This document shows, piece by piece, positions 45,336-53,507 of a stretch of DNA of 64,000 nt. Below the pieces are notes generated by a model. It did not search any database and was not told the DNA's origin. It was given only the letters and a program-made list of their open reading frames with translations. This DNA is from Streptomyces seoulensis (lineage in GTDB: Bacteria > Actinomycetota > Actinomycetes > Streptomycetales > Streptomycetaceae). Location of the stretch: NCBI RefSeq assembly GCF_022846655.1, contig NZ_AP025667.1, positions 124,001 through 188,000 on the forward strand, read 5' to 3'. Each line of letters opens with the position of its first letter. Within the stretch, counting starts at the first letter, position 1. The position numbers and the translations under genes are program-made.

Positions 45336-45938
45336 GGCGTCCGGCTCTCGGACCGGTGCGTCTTACTGAAAAGCATCGCAAACCCCCATGTGATTCTGCG
45401 CCGCTAGCAGTGTCTCCACATGTACACGCACTCGTGAGGGGATGTCCAGCATTGTCCTGCGGGGATTCCTGGTGTTGGCGGGGCCGGAAGGGATTGCCCG
45501 GAACCCCTTGTACTACTGGCAAGTTGGCTGGAAACTGCCTCGGGTGGAGCTTCATTGCGGTCGACTGGCCCTGCTCGACGGAGCGTCACCACGGTCGTGA
45601 TGGGTACGTAATCGAGAGAAGGCCAGGGGCGGCCGAGGCCGCCCGGAACCTGGCGAAGGACCCGGACGTCATAACCACCGACGACCGAGCCCCATCCTCC
45701 CGTGGCGGAGGCGGAGAGAAACACGCGCGACGGCAAAACGCCAGACTTCGCCACCCCCGTGCCGTGTCCGTGCTCCTGAAGAACCGCACGTCGGACGCGA
45801 CAGATGCTCCATCCCTGGGGGTTCCCCTCGCCGTACGCGAGGGCGTGATGCGCCAACAGGTACGCACAGTGAAGTGATCCACACATGTTGTGATGTCCAC
45901 GGTGTTGCCAGCGGTGCAACGGAAAGGAACGAGCGCTC
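45336..45938. other. 603-bp region without a supported gene
   Basis: Between divergent SpoIIE-like and Prim-Pol-like genes. Frames exist on both strands but none has a ribosome binding site or recognisable product. The interval 45500-45560 holds repeated TGGC/GGCAAGTTGGC-like sequence, and the first 80 bp upstream of the SpoIIE start is AT-richer. I see no RNA gene, parS or terminator of note. Confidence 0.45.
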
Positions 45939-46604
45939 ATGCGCGAGATCCTCGGAAGGCGGCACGGACTCCCGTCCCGGCGGGACGACGACGGCCCGGA
46001 GCCGATCGACGCGGCCTCGACCTTCGCGGCGACGTGGCGGTGGCCCGTGGTGCCGGGCGCGGCCCCCGACCCGCAGGGCCCGACGGGCTGCTCCTGCTCC
46101 GACCCCGGATGCACGGTGCCCGGCGCCCACCCCGGTGACCCCGGCCTCCTCGCGGCCACGACCGACGCCCGCATGGTGCGCTGGTGGTGGACGAGCCGGC
46201 CGGACGCGCCGGTCGTCCTCGCCACCGGCGGCCAGGCGCCCTGCGCGGTCAGCCTGCCCGCCGAGGCCGGCGCCCGTGCGCTCGCGCTGCTCGACCGGCG
46301 CGGCATGCGGCTCGGCCCGGTCGTCGCCGCCCCGCACCGCTGGGCGATCCTCGTGAAGCCCTACTCGATGGAGCAGTTGGGCGAACTGCTGTACGCCAAG
46401 GACTTCGTCCCCGGCTCGCTCCGCTTCCACGGCGAGGGCGGTTATCTCGCCCTTCCGCCCTCCGCGACCGGCCAGGGCGAGGTCCGCTGGGAGCGCGCCC
46501 CGCTGCCCGGCTCCGCTTCCCCCTGGGTGCCCGACGTGGAGGCCGTGGTGGACACGGTGGTCGACGCCCTCACTCGTACGGGTGTGAGCGCGCCCGAGTT
46601 GTAG
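45939..46604 (+). CDS. bifunctional DNA primase/polymerase-like protein (small)
   Basis: The 221-residue protein resembles the N-terminal primase-polymerase domain found in Streptomyces proteins annotated as bifunctional primase/polymerase: FAATWRWPVVPGA followed by a CSCSDPGC and VPGAHPGDPGLLAATTDARMVRWWWTSRPDAP block, and LRFHGEGGYLALPPS near the end. Catalytic acidic residues of active Prim-Pol proteins are not obvious, so it may be a domain relic or a binding protein. ATG 45939 has AAAGGA about 10 nt upstream. Confidence 0.7.
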   Translation: MREILGRRHGLPSRRDDDGPEPIDAASTFAATWRWPVVPGAAPDPQGPTGCSCSDPGCTVPGAHPGDPGLLAATTDARMVRWWWTSRPDAPVVLATGGQAPCAVSLPAEAGARALALLDRRGMRLGPVVAAPHRWAILVKPYSMEQLGELLYAKDFVPGSLRFHGEGGYLALPPSATGQGEVRWERAPLPGSASPWVPDVEAVVDTVVDALTRTGVSAPEL

Positions 46605-46659
46605 GGGTGTCGTGGGCGCACGGGGCCGGACGGCCGGGTGCGCTCGTTATCTTCCGGCC

Positions 46660-47211
46660 ATGCTGCGAAATCACCGGCCCCGCGTGGACGGGCCGGGAGC
46701 CGGACCGCTCCGTACCTCCGCCCTGGCGGCCCTCGTGGCGGCCGCGTTGCTGCTGCCGCTGACCGTGGCCTCGGCCGGGCAGGTGGGCGGGGCCGACACG
46801 GTGGGGCGTGCACCCGCGCGGGCCGGGGGCTCGCCCGCTTCTTCCGCGAGCCCCTCCCCGGACCGGGTCACCTCCGCGCGCTGCGGACCCGAAATCGCCT
46901 CGCCGGACGGGCTGGAGGCGCAGACCTGTGTGCTGACGCGGGGCGGCGACACCTGGGCGCGGGTCTACTACCGCAACACCACCGGCGATGCCGTGGACGC
47001 CGTGCTGAGCCTGCTGGGGCCGGACGGCCGCGCCGTACGCACGACCTGCGCCACCGGCGCGGACGACGCTCCGGCCACCTGTGAGACGCCCCGCGAACGC
47101 GCGCGGGGTGTGGCGGCCGCCTACACGGCGGTCTCCGAGTTCGCGCGCGGCACCGAAGGTCCGCTGCTGCTCCGCGCGGGCAGCAACTCCGTTGACACAA
47201 ACGGGAGTTGA
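46660..47211 (+). CDS. secreted protein of unknown function
   Basis: The 183-residue protein has a long basic N-terminus and a hydrophobic segment (about residues 22-38) consistent with a signal peptide or anchor. A Ser/Ala-rich linker with RAPARAGGSPASSASPSP follows, then a small domain with four cysteines (SARCGPE, TCVL, TTCATG, ATCETP), which may form two disulfides. The function is not recognised. ATG 46660 is used; GTG 46612 would only add a non-hydrophobic tail. It ends close to a strong hairpin. Confidence 0.7.
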   Translation: MLRNHRPRVDGPGAGPLRTSALAALVAAALLLPLTVASAGQVGGADTVGRAPARAGGSPASSASPSPDRVTSARCGPEIASPDGLEAQTCVLTRGGDTWARVYYRNTTGDAVDAVLSLLGPDGRAVRTTCATGADDAPATCETPRERARGVAAAYTAVSEFARGTEGPLLLRAGSNSVDTNGS

Positions 47212-47253
47212 GGATCAGTTACGGCTGATCCGGCCGGGCGCGGGCATGGAAAG

Positions 47254-47293
47254 GCCCGGTTGCTGGCGACGGGGGATGCACCAGCAACCGGGC
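47254..47293. terminator. 13-bp hairpin between convergent genes
   Basis: Arms 47254-47266 and 47281-47293 pair perfectly; the 14-nt loop contains GGGGG. It could end the upstream secreted-protein gene, although the flanks do not have a T tract. The 3' flank looks conserved-protein-like (see findings). Confidence 0.6.
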
Positions 47294-47417
47294 TACTGGA
47301 ACGGTAACAAGAGATCGGCGGTTCGCAAATTCGGACCGGCCCATTCGGACACCGATTCGCTTGACACACCGGGGAGTTGTGACAGGAGTCACCCGTTCCG
47401 CGCGGCCTCGGCCCGGG

Positions 47418-48389
47418 TCAGCTCAGGGTGACCTGGCGGTTGGTGAGACCGCCGCGCGCCCGGCGCTCCTCGGGGGTGAGCGGCTCGGTGACCGCGAGGG
47501 CCGCGGCGAGCCGCTCGGCGAACTCGGCGGCCGGCTTCTCGATCTCCTCGGCACCGACCCCGCTCGGCAGGTCCCACACCGGCACGGTCAGGCCGTGCGC
47601 GCGGAACGAGCCGACCAGCCGGGTGCCCTCGCCCAGGCTGGAGGTGCCCGCCGTGTGCAGCCGGGCCAGCGCGTCGAGCAGGTGCTCCTCCTCGTGCGGC
47701 ATCACCCAGCGCAGGTGGTTCTTCTCCGGGGTCTCGCACCAGTACGCGGCGTCCACGCCGGACAGCTTCACCGTGGGGATCGCGGCGGAGTTGGCCCGCT
47801 CCAGGGAGGCGGACACCTCCGGGGTGGCGTTCTCCGCGTCCGGCACCCAGAACTCGAAGCCGCTGTGCACGACCGGCTCGAACGCGGCGCCGTCGTCCAG
47901 CAGGTCCTGGAGCCGGGGGGTGCCGGAGGGGGCGCGGCGGCCCTCGACCGGGGTGCCGGGCTCGGCCACCAGGGCACGCTGGAGCGTGTCGGCGAGGTCG
48001 CGGCTGATGTCGCCGGAGGCGGTGTCGTTCTGCAGGCCGAGCAGCACCGAGCCGTCGTCGCGGCGCAGCGCGGGCCACGCCATCGGCAGCACGGTGGCCA
48101 GCGTGACCGAGGGGACGCCCTCGGGCAGGCCGTCCTTCAGGGTCAGTTCGACGGTGGCGGCCGGGACCAGCTCGCGCAGCGCCACCCAGTCGCACTCGCT
48201 CGCCAGGCCCTCGAACGGGCGCTGCACCAGCTCGGTCACCGCGTGCGCGGCCGCGCGGCCGTGGCACGCCTTGTAGCGGCGGCCGCTGCCGCAGGGGCAC
48301 GCCTCGCGGGCGCCGACGACCGGAACCTCGCCCTCGGCCCCGTGCGGCTGCGGGCGCTTGCCCTTGGTCTGGGGTCGCTTCTTGGCCAT
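47418..48389 (-). CDS. DUF5926-type protein with SEC-C zinc motif
   Basis: The 323-residue protein starts with a basic tail (KKRPQTKGKRPQ) and a SEC-C zinc motif, ACPCGSGRRYKACHG (about 30-44), also found at the SecA C-terminus. The remainder (about 55-323) is a soluble domain matching the DUF5926 family of unknown function. It is leftward, converging with the secreted-protein gene. Zinc binding is likely; the role is unknown. Confidence 0.85.
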   Translation of the reverse strand: MAKKRPQTKGKRPQPHGAEGEVPVVGAREACPCGSGRRYKACHGRAAAHAVTELVQRPFEGLASECDWVALRELVPAATVELTLKDGLPEGVPSVTLATVLPMAWPALRRDDGSVLLGLQNDTASGDISRDLADTLQRALVAEPGTPVEGRRAPSGTPRLQDLLDDGAAFEPVVHSGFEFWVPDAENATPEVSASLERANSAAIPTVKLSGVDAAYWCETPEKNHLRWVMPHEEEHLLDALARLHTAGTSSLGEGTRLVGSFRAHGLTVPVWDLPSGVGAEEIEKPAAEFAERLAAALAVTEPLTPEERRARGGLTNRQVTLS

Positions 48390-48527
48390 CGTGGCTGTCT
48401 CCCGGTTACGGCTGGTCTCGTACGGGCGGGAGCCTAGTCGTTCGGGCCGCGGGCCACGGGAACCTGTGGACGACGGGGGCGCGATCCGGCGGCGCCTGTG
48501 GACAACCGCCTTTTCCGCGCCGCCCGT

Positions 48528-49169
48528 TCAGTCCAGGGCCTCAAAGGTGTCCGTGAAGCCCAGTTCGGCCAGCGCGGCGACCGGCGGGGCGGTGGTGACG
48601 CGCGTAGCGAAAGATTCGCGCGGGCCGCCGGCATCGGGATCGTGCACGTCGGCGTGGACCACGACCCAGACCGTGACCTCGCCCGGTACGTCGTCCCGTA
48701 CACCCCAGTCGTCGGCGAGCGCGTCGATGATGCTCAGGCCCCGGCCGCCGTGCGCGGTGACCGAGGGGGTGGCCGGAGCCGGGCGGGTCGGGCCGCCGCC
48801 GTCCGTCACCTCCACGATGAGCCGTCCGCGCGGGTCGATCCGCCAGGCCGCGCGCACCGCGCCGTCCCCGGCCCGGGCCCCGCCCAGCGGGCGCCCGTGT
48901 GTGCACGCGTTGCTCAGCAGTTCCGACAGAATCAGTGCGGCGTCGTCCACGACCGTCTCCGGGACCCCGCCGCCGAGCAGTTGCGCCCGCATCCGGTGTC
49001 TCGCCTTCCCCACGCCCGCAGGGCCATGAGGTACGGCCATGCTCGACGACGCGGGCACCTCCTGTGCCACCACCAACGCCACCCCCGAGACCTCCTTCGC
49101 CCCACGCCACGGTGTGGATGCCCCAATGGCCTGTACCGGAAACCGGCCAGTCTCGTTCCGGCGACGCAT
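48528..49169 (-). CDS. GHKL ATPase, anti-sigma-like (second)
   Basis: The 213-residue protein has an N-terminal Pro/Ser stretch of about 65 residues and an intact HATPase domain: LSELLSNACTHG (N box), EVTDGGGP (G1) and GGRGLSIIDAL (G2). It belongs to the large Streptomyces family of RsbW-like ATP-binding proteins. ATG 49169 is chosen because AAGGA lies 8 nt upstream; TTG 49175 is just before. No partner regulator is adjacent. Confidence 0.85.
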   Translation of the reverse strand: MRRRNETGRFPVQAIGASTPWRGAKEVSGVALVVAQEVPASSSMAVPHGPAGVGKARHRMRAQLLGGGVPETVVDDAALILSELLSNACTHGRPLGGARAGDGAVRAAWRIDPRGRLIVEVTDGGGPTRPAPATPSVTAHGGRGLSIIDALADDWGVRDDVPGEVTVWVVVHADVHDPDAGGPRESFATRVTTAPPVAALAELGFTDTFEALD

Positions 49170-49226
49170 TCGCAACGTCCTTGCGGGAAGCGAACGCGCC
49201 GGAGCACTCCTCGGGGGCGGAAGAGG

Positions 49227-50045
49227 TCAGCGGCCGAGGCGGTCCAGCACCGCGCGCGGGCGGTTGGTGATGATGGCGTCGACGCCCAGGCCGACACAGA
49301 GGTCCACGTCCGCGGGCTCGTTCACGGTCCACACGTGCACCTGGTGACCGGCCTCCTTGAGCCGCCGTACGTACGCCGGGTGGCTGCGGGCGATCCGGAT
49401 CGAGGGGCCCGCGATCGTGACGCCCTCGGGCAGGCGTCCGTCGCGCAGGCGGGGGGTGACGAACTGGGCGAGGAGTACCAGGGGCAGGGTCGGGGCGGCG
49501 GCGTGCACCCGGTGCAGGGAGCGGGCGGAGAAGCTCATCACGCGGACCGGGGAGGCTTCGGGGGAGGCGGGGGCGTGCAGCCCGTAGCGTCGCAGCAGGG
49601 TGAGCAGCCGTTCCTCGACCTGGCCGGCCCAGCGGGTGGGGTGCTTGGTCTCGATGGCCAGTTCCACGCGGCGCCCGGCGTCGGCCACGAGTCCCAGCAG
49701 GCGTTCCAGGGTGAGTACCGACGTCTCCTCGCGGTCCTCGGGCCGGTGCTCCCAGTCGGGCTCCTCGTCCCGGCCGCCGCGGCTCTTCCAGGAGCCGAAG
49801 TCGAGGGCCGAGAGGTCGGACAGCTCCAGCGCGGAGACGGCTCCGCGGCCGTTGGAGGTGCGGTTCACGCGGCGGTCGTGGACGCAGACCAGATGTCCGT
49901 CGGCGGTGAGCCGTACGTCGCACTCCAGGGCGTCCGCGCCGTCCTCGATCGCCTTGCGGTAGGCGGCCAGGGTGTGTTCGGGCGCGTCCTCGGAGGCTCC
50001 ACGGTGGGCGACGACCTGGATGGTGTGGTGTGGTGCGTGGGTCAC
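49227..50045 (-). CDS. glycerophosphodiester phosphodiesterase
   Basis: The 272-residue protein has the GDPD signature: AHRGASEDAPEHT near the N-terminus and ALECDVRLTADGHLVCVHD, giving the catalytic histidines and the acidic metal ligands. It would cleave glycerophosphodiesters to glycerol-3-phosphate and alcohols in lipid turnover. GTG 50045 gives the start THAPHHTIQVV. No signal peptide is visible, so a cytoplasmic location is likely. The 404-bp region upstream also serves the HtrA gene. Confidence 0.93.
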   Translation of the reverse strand: MTHAPHHTIQVVAHRGASEDAPEHTLAAYRKAIEDGADALECDVRLTADGHLVCVHDRRVNRTSNGRGAVSALELSDLSALDFGSWKSRGGRDEEPDWEHRPEDREETSVLTLERLLGLVADAGRRVELAIETKHPTRWAGQVEERLLTLLRRYGLHAPASPEASPVRVMSFSARSLHRVHAAAPTLPLVLLAQFVTPRLRDGRLPEGVTIAGPSIRIARSHPAYVRRLKEAGHQVHVWTVNEPADVDLCVGLGVDAIITNRPRAVLDRLGR

Positions 50046-50449
50046 CGCGTCATGGTGCCACCGACGCGGGGTCGTGCGGGCGGCGTGAGCGGGCAGGTGC
50101 TGAGGGGGAGCACGCCACCGGGCGGGCATCCACGCATACTTATCTCACTTTTGCCCGAGAAGTCTTATATAAAGGGTCCCCACGGTCCCACAGGGACCGC
50201 TTACGGTGCCCTGACGGCCCGTGGGAAAAGCTGAGTGCGTACAACAGGAACAGACACGGGACCACGCGCGGCCCTGCCGTGCCGGTCCGCGCGTCTCGGG
50301 CGGACGGGCGTGCACGCGGCCACGGGCATGACCGACCATGGACCGACGCGACCCGTATACGACGCGACGCGACCGGTGGCGACCGAGCATGATCGAGTGC
50401 GACCGAGCGCGACCGACGACAACAGCCGTGGATCGAGGAGAGAAGAGCT
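50046..50449. other. 404-bp divergent region, GDPD / HtrA
   Basis: No supported gene. There is an unusually AT-rich stretch at 50137-50176 containing TATATAAAG, and a run of GACCG-type repeats from 50331 to 50425 just before the HtrA start. The latter is listed separately. Promoters for both genes must lie here. Confidence 0.5.
50331..50425 (+). repeat. degenerate GACCG/GCGACCG repeat upstream of HtrA
   Basis: The pentamer GACCG (or GACCC) recurs about seven times in 95 bp, with spacings of 5 to 20 bp, alternating with CGACG units, ending about 25 bp before the GTG start. It could be a leader structure or multiple operator. Confidence 0.5.
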
Positions 50450-51892
50450 GTGAGCACCGAGAACGAGGGCAACGCGGTACCCCCGGCCCCGTCCGCACCT
50501 CCTGTGCCGGTGGCATCTCCCGCTGCTTCCCCGCAGGGCAGCGTGCCCGACGCGGGCGCGACGGCTCAGCTTCCGCCGGTGCCCCCCGGCCCGCCCGGAG
50601 CGCCGGAGCAGCATCCGTACGGACCCGGCGCCACCCAGTCCTACGGCGCCCCCGAGGGCTCCTGGCCGCCCCCGCCGCCGCCCGGCACGCCTGGCTACGG
50701 CGAGGCGGGCGCGGGCGGCGCGGGCGGTGGCTGGGGTGCCTCCTACCAGCAGCCGGCGCCGAAGCCGGCCGGCGGCGGGCGCGGCGGGCTGATCGCCGCG
50801 GTGCTGGTGGCCGCGCTGGTCGCGGGCGGTCTGGGCGGCGGCCTCGGCTACACCCTCGCCAAGGACAACGACGGCCAGGGCTCCACCACCGTCACCGCCG
50901 CCGACAACGGCGCCTCGCAGGTCAAGCGGGCGCCGGGCACCATCGCGGGCGTGGCGTCCAAGGCGCTGCCCAGCACGGTGACCATCGAGGCGGAGAGCAC
51001 CAGCGGCGAGGGCGGCACCGGCACCGGGTTCGTCTTCGACACCCAGGGCCACATCGTCACCAACAACCACGTGGTGGCCGAGGCGGTCGACGGCGGCAAG
51101 CTGTCCGCCACCTTCCCGGACGGCCGTAAGTACGACGCCGAGGTCGTGGGGCACGCCCAGGGCTACGACGTGGCCGTCATCAAGCTGAAGAACGCCCCCT
51201 CCGACCTCAAGCCGCTCTCGCTGGGCAACTCCGACCAGGTGGCGGTGGGCGACGAGACGATCGCCATCGGCGCCCCCTTCGGGCTGTCCAACACGGTGAC
51301 CACGGGCATCATCAGCGCCAAGAACCGCCCGGTGGCCTCCAGCGACGGCAGCTCCGGCAGCAAGGCGTCCTACATGAGCGCCCTGCAGACCGACGCGTCG
51401 ATCAACCCGGGCAACTCCGGCGGACCGCTGCTCAACGCCTCCGGTGCGGTGATCGGCATCAACTCCGCCATCCAGTCCACCAGCGGCGGCAGCTTCGGCT
51501 CCGGCCAGTCCGGCTCGATCGGCCTCGGCTTCGCCATCCCGATCAACCAGGCCAAGTACGTGGCCCAGCAGCTCATCAAGAACGGCAAGCCGGTCTACGC
51601 CAAGATCGGCGCCTCGGTCTCCCTGGAGGAGTCCAGCAACGGCGCGAAGATCACCGACCAGGGCACGGGCGGCGCGGCCGCGGTGGAGCCGAGCGGCCCC
51701 GCCGCGAAGGCGGGCCTCAAGCCGGGCGACGTCATCACCAAGCTGGACGACTCCGTGATCGACAGCGGTCCCACCCTGATCGGCGAGATCTGGACCCACA
51801 AGCCCGGCGACAAGGTCAAGGTCACCTACCAGCGGGGCGGCGACACCCGCACCGTCGACCTCACCCTCGGCTCCCGGGTCGGCGACAGCTAG
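50450..51892 (+). CDS. HtrA-like trypsin-fold serine protease with PDZ
   Basis: The 480-residue protein has a cytoplasmic Pro/Gly-rich N-terminus (1-105), one membrane helix (about 112-137), then a trypsin-like domain with catalytic H207 (TNNHVV), D240 (YDVAVI) and S323 (GNSGGP), and a C-terminal PDZ domain (about 385-480). This is the DegP/PepD layout of an envelope-stress protease. GTG 50450 is preceded by GAGGAGAGAAGAG. The upstream repeats may relate to control. Confidence 0.95.
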   Translation: MSTENEGNAVPPAPSAPPVPVASPAASPQGSVPDAGATAQLPPVPPGPPGAPEQHPYGPGATQSYGAPEGSWPPPPPPGTPGYGEAGAGGAGGGWGASYQQPAPKPAGGGRGGLIAAVLVAALVAGGLGGGLGYTLAKDNDGQGSTTVTAADNGASQVKRAPGTIAGVASKALPSTVTIEAESTSGEGGTGTGFVFDTQGHIVTNNHVVAEAVDGGKLSATFPDGRKYDAEVVGHAQGYDVAVIKLKNAPSDLKPLSLGNSDQVAVGDETIAIGAPFGLSNTVTTGIISAKNRPVASSDGSSGSKASYMSALQTDASINPGNSGGPLLNASGAVIGINSAIQSTSGGSFGSGQSGSIGLGFAIPINQAKYVAQQLIKNGKPVYAKIGASVSLEESSNGAKITDQGTGGAAAVEPSGPAAKAGLKPGDVITKLDDSVIDSGPTLIGEIWTHKPGDKVKVTYQRGGDTRTVDLTLGSRVGDS

Positions 51893-51965
51893 GGCAGGTC
51901 CGTCGCCCGCCCGGCGCCCGCTCCCGGTACGCTGTACCCCGCTCCGCCCCAGGTGGGCGAAGCGG

Positions 51966-52052
51966 GGAGGTGTGCCCGAGCGGCCTAAGGGAACGGTCTT
52001 GAAAACCGTCGTGGCAGCGATGTCACCGTGGGTTCAAATCCCACCGCCTCCG
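51966..52052 (+). tRNA. tRNA-Ser (anticodon UGA)
   Basis: An 87-nt tRNA-Ser with acceptor GGAGGTG/CGCCTCC, a long variable arm and TGA in the anticodon loop (TTGAAAA context). The TTCAAATC T-loop is present. Serine is confirmed by the long variable arm; CCA is not encoded. A terminator follows at 52062. Confidence 0.96.
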
Positions 52053-52061
52053 CAGTACGGC

Positions 52062-52091
52062 AAGGGGTGCCCCGCACGAGGGGCACCCCTT
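52062..52091 (+). terminator. terminator after tRNA-Ser(UGA)
   Basis: A perfect 12-bp stem (52062-52073 and 52080-52091) with a 6-nt loop and an A-rich/T-rich edge. Confidence 0.9.
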
Positions 52092-52105
52092 CCGCGTGCC
52101 GGGTC

Positions 52106-52501
52106 CTAGGACCCCGCGTCCTGCGGGTACCAGCGCAGCTCGATCGTGTTGCCGTCCGGGTCCTGGACGTAGACCGACGTGGCCTCGCCCCGCGCGCCCG
52201 AGCGCTGTACCGGGCCTTCCAGGACGGTGAAGCGGCCCGATCCGATGACCTCGGTCCAGTCGAGGGGGTCCACGACCAGGCAGAAGTGGTCGACGTTGGA
52301 CTCGTGCCGCGGGCCCGCGACGATGTCGATGATCGTGTCCGGGGAGATGCGGACGGAGGGGAACGGCGCCTTGCCGGCCCGCCACTCGTCCACGCCCTCC
52401 GGCTCCAGGCCGAGGAGGGCGGTGTAGAAGCCGAGGGAGCGTTCGACGTCGGCGACGTTGAGGACCAGGTGGTCGAAGGCCTTGACGCGCAGCTCGGGCA
52501 C
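52106..52501 (-). CDS. VOC superfamily protein (glyoxalase/bleomycin resistance-like)
   Basis: The 131-residue protein shows the VOC fold: FDHLVLNVADVERSLGFYTALLGLEPE with the first metal histidine, a second HFCLVV and the C-terminal DPDGNTIELRWYP with the metal glutamate. Function is not defined; metal-dependent dioxygenase or resistance relatives are known. GTG 52501 has GGAGGAAAAA upstream. It is divergent from a LysR gene 115 bp away, which may regulate it. Confidence 0.87.
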   Translation of the reverse strand: MPELRVKAFDHLVLNVADVERSLGFYTALLGLEPEGVDEWRAGKAPFPSVRISPDTIIDIVAGPRHESNVDHFCLVVDPLDWTEVIGSGRFTVLEGPVQRSGARGEATSVYVQDPDGNTIELRWYPQDAGS

Positions 52502-52616
52502 TTTTTCCTCCGGAAGGGGTGGGAGTGGAGACGCTTCTACGATCCGCCGGTGCCGGGGTCCCATCAAGCGCCGATCGGCTTACGGTCGTTGAGCCCGATT
52601 CAACGCTGGGGGACGC

Positions 52617-53507
52617 ATGCTGGAGCGGATCGAGATCGAGTGCTTCCTGACGCTCGCGCGGGAGCTGCACTTCGGGCGCACCGCCGAGCGGCTGGGTGTC
52701 ACGACCGGGCGGGTCAGCCAGGTGATCCGGAAGCTGGAGCGGCGGGTCGGGGGCCCGCTGTTCGAGCGGAACAGCAGGAGTGTCCGGATCACACCCGTGG
52801 GGCAGCGCCTCGCCGACGATCTCGCGCCCCTGGTCGACGGCATGGCGGACGCCCTCCGCCGGGCCGCTGACGCCAGCCGCGGGGTCACCGGAGAGCTGCG
52901 CGTGGCCTTCCTGGGCGAGTGGACGGCGCCCGCGCTGCTGAAGGCGGTCGGGCTGTTCCGCGAGCGGCACCCCGAGTGCCGGGTCGTCGTACGGGAGGCG
53001 CGCTTGGCCGACTCCCGCGCGAGTCTGCTCGACGGCTCGGTGGACGTGCTGATCGCCTCGTTCCCGTTCGACGGCATGGCCTGCGGGGCCGACCTGCTGG
53101 TGGAGGGGCGGGTGCTCGCCGTCCCGGCCGGGCATCCGCTCGCGGGCGAGGAGTCCGTGTCGCTCGAGGTGCTCGCGGACCACCCCGTCGTGCAGTACCC
53201 GGCGGTCACCTCCGCCGCCTTCAAACGGGACCGCACCCCCGACCGCACCCCCTCGGGCCGCCCGATACCGAAGGGCCCCGCCGGAGCCTCGTTCTCCGAG
53301 ATGCTGACCCTGGTCGCCCTGGGCCTCGGAGTCCTCCCGGTGGGCGAGCACTCGCGCCGCTACTACCCCCGGCCCGACATCGCCTACGTACCCCTGCACG
53401 ACGCTCCGCCCATCCGGCGCGGGCCGGTGTGGCGGGCGGGGAACACGACGGCGCGCGTGCGGGAGTTCGTGCGAGCCGCGGCGGACGTGGCGCGAGACAC
53501 TCCCTAG
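52617..53507 (+). CDS. LysR family transcriptional regulator (second)
   Basis: The 296-residue protein has a winged helix-turn-helix at 1-65 (RTAERLGVTTGRVSQVIRKLE) and a LysR effector domain. Being divergent from the VOC gene, it is the likely regulator of that gene, as is common for LysR pairs. The stop TAG shares CTAG with the stop of the convergent Prim-Pol gene. ATG 52617 is preceded by GGGGGAC. Confidence 0.9.
   Translation: MLERIEIECFLTLARELHFGRTAERLGVTTGRVSQVIRKLERRVGGPLFERNSRSVRITPVGQRLADDLAPLVDGMADALRRAADASRGVTGELRVAFLGEWTAPALLKAVGLFRERHPECRVVVREARLADSRASLLDGSVDVLIASFPFDGMACGADLLVEGRVLAVPAGHPLAGEESVSLEVLADHPVVQYPAVTSAAFKRDRTPDRTPSGRPIPKGPAGASFSEMLTLVALGLGVLPVGEHSRRYYPRPDIAYVPLHDAPPIRRGPVWRAGNTTARVREFVRAAADVARDTP

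Noticed and set aside
45586..45900. A 104-residue minus-strand frame in the 45.3-45.9 kb gap
   Set aside because: Starts without a ribosome binding site and has no family-like pattern.
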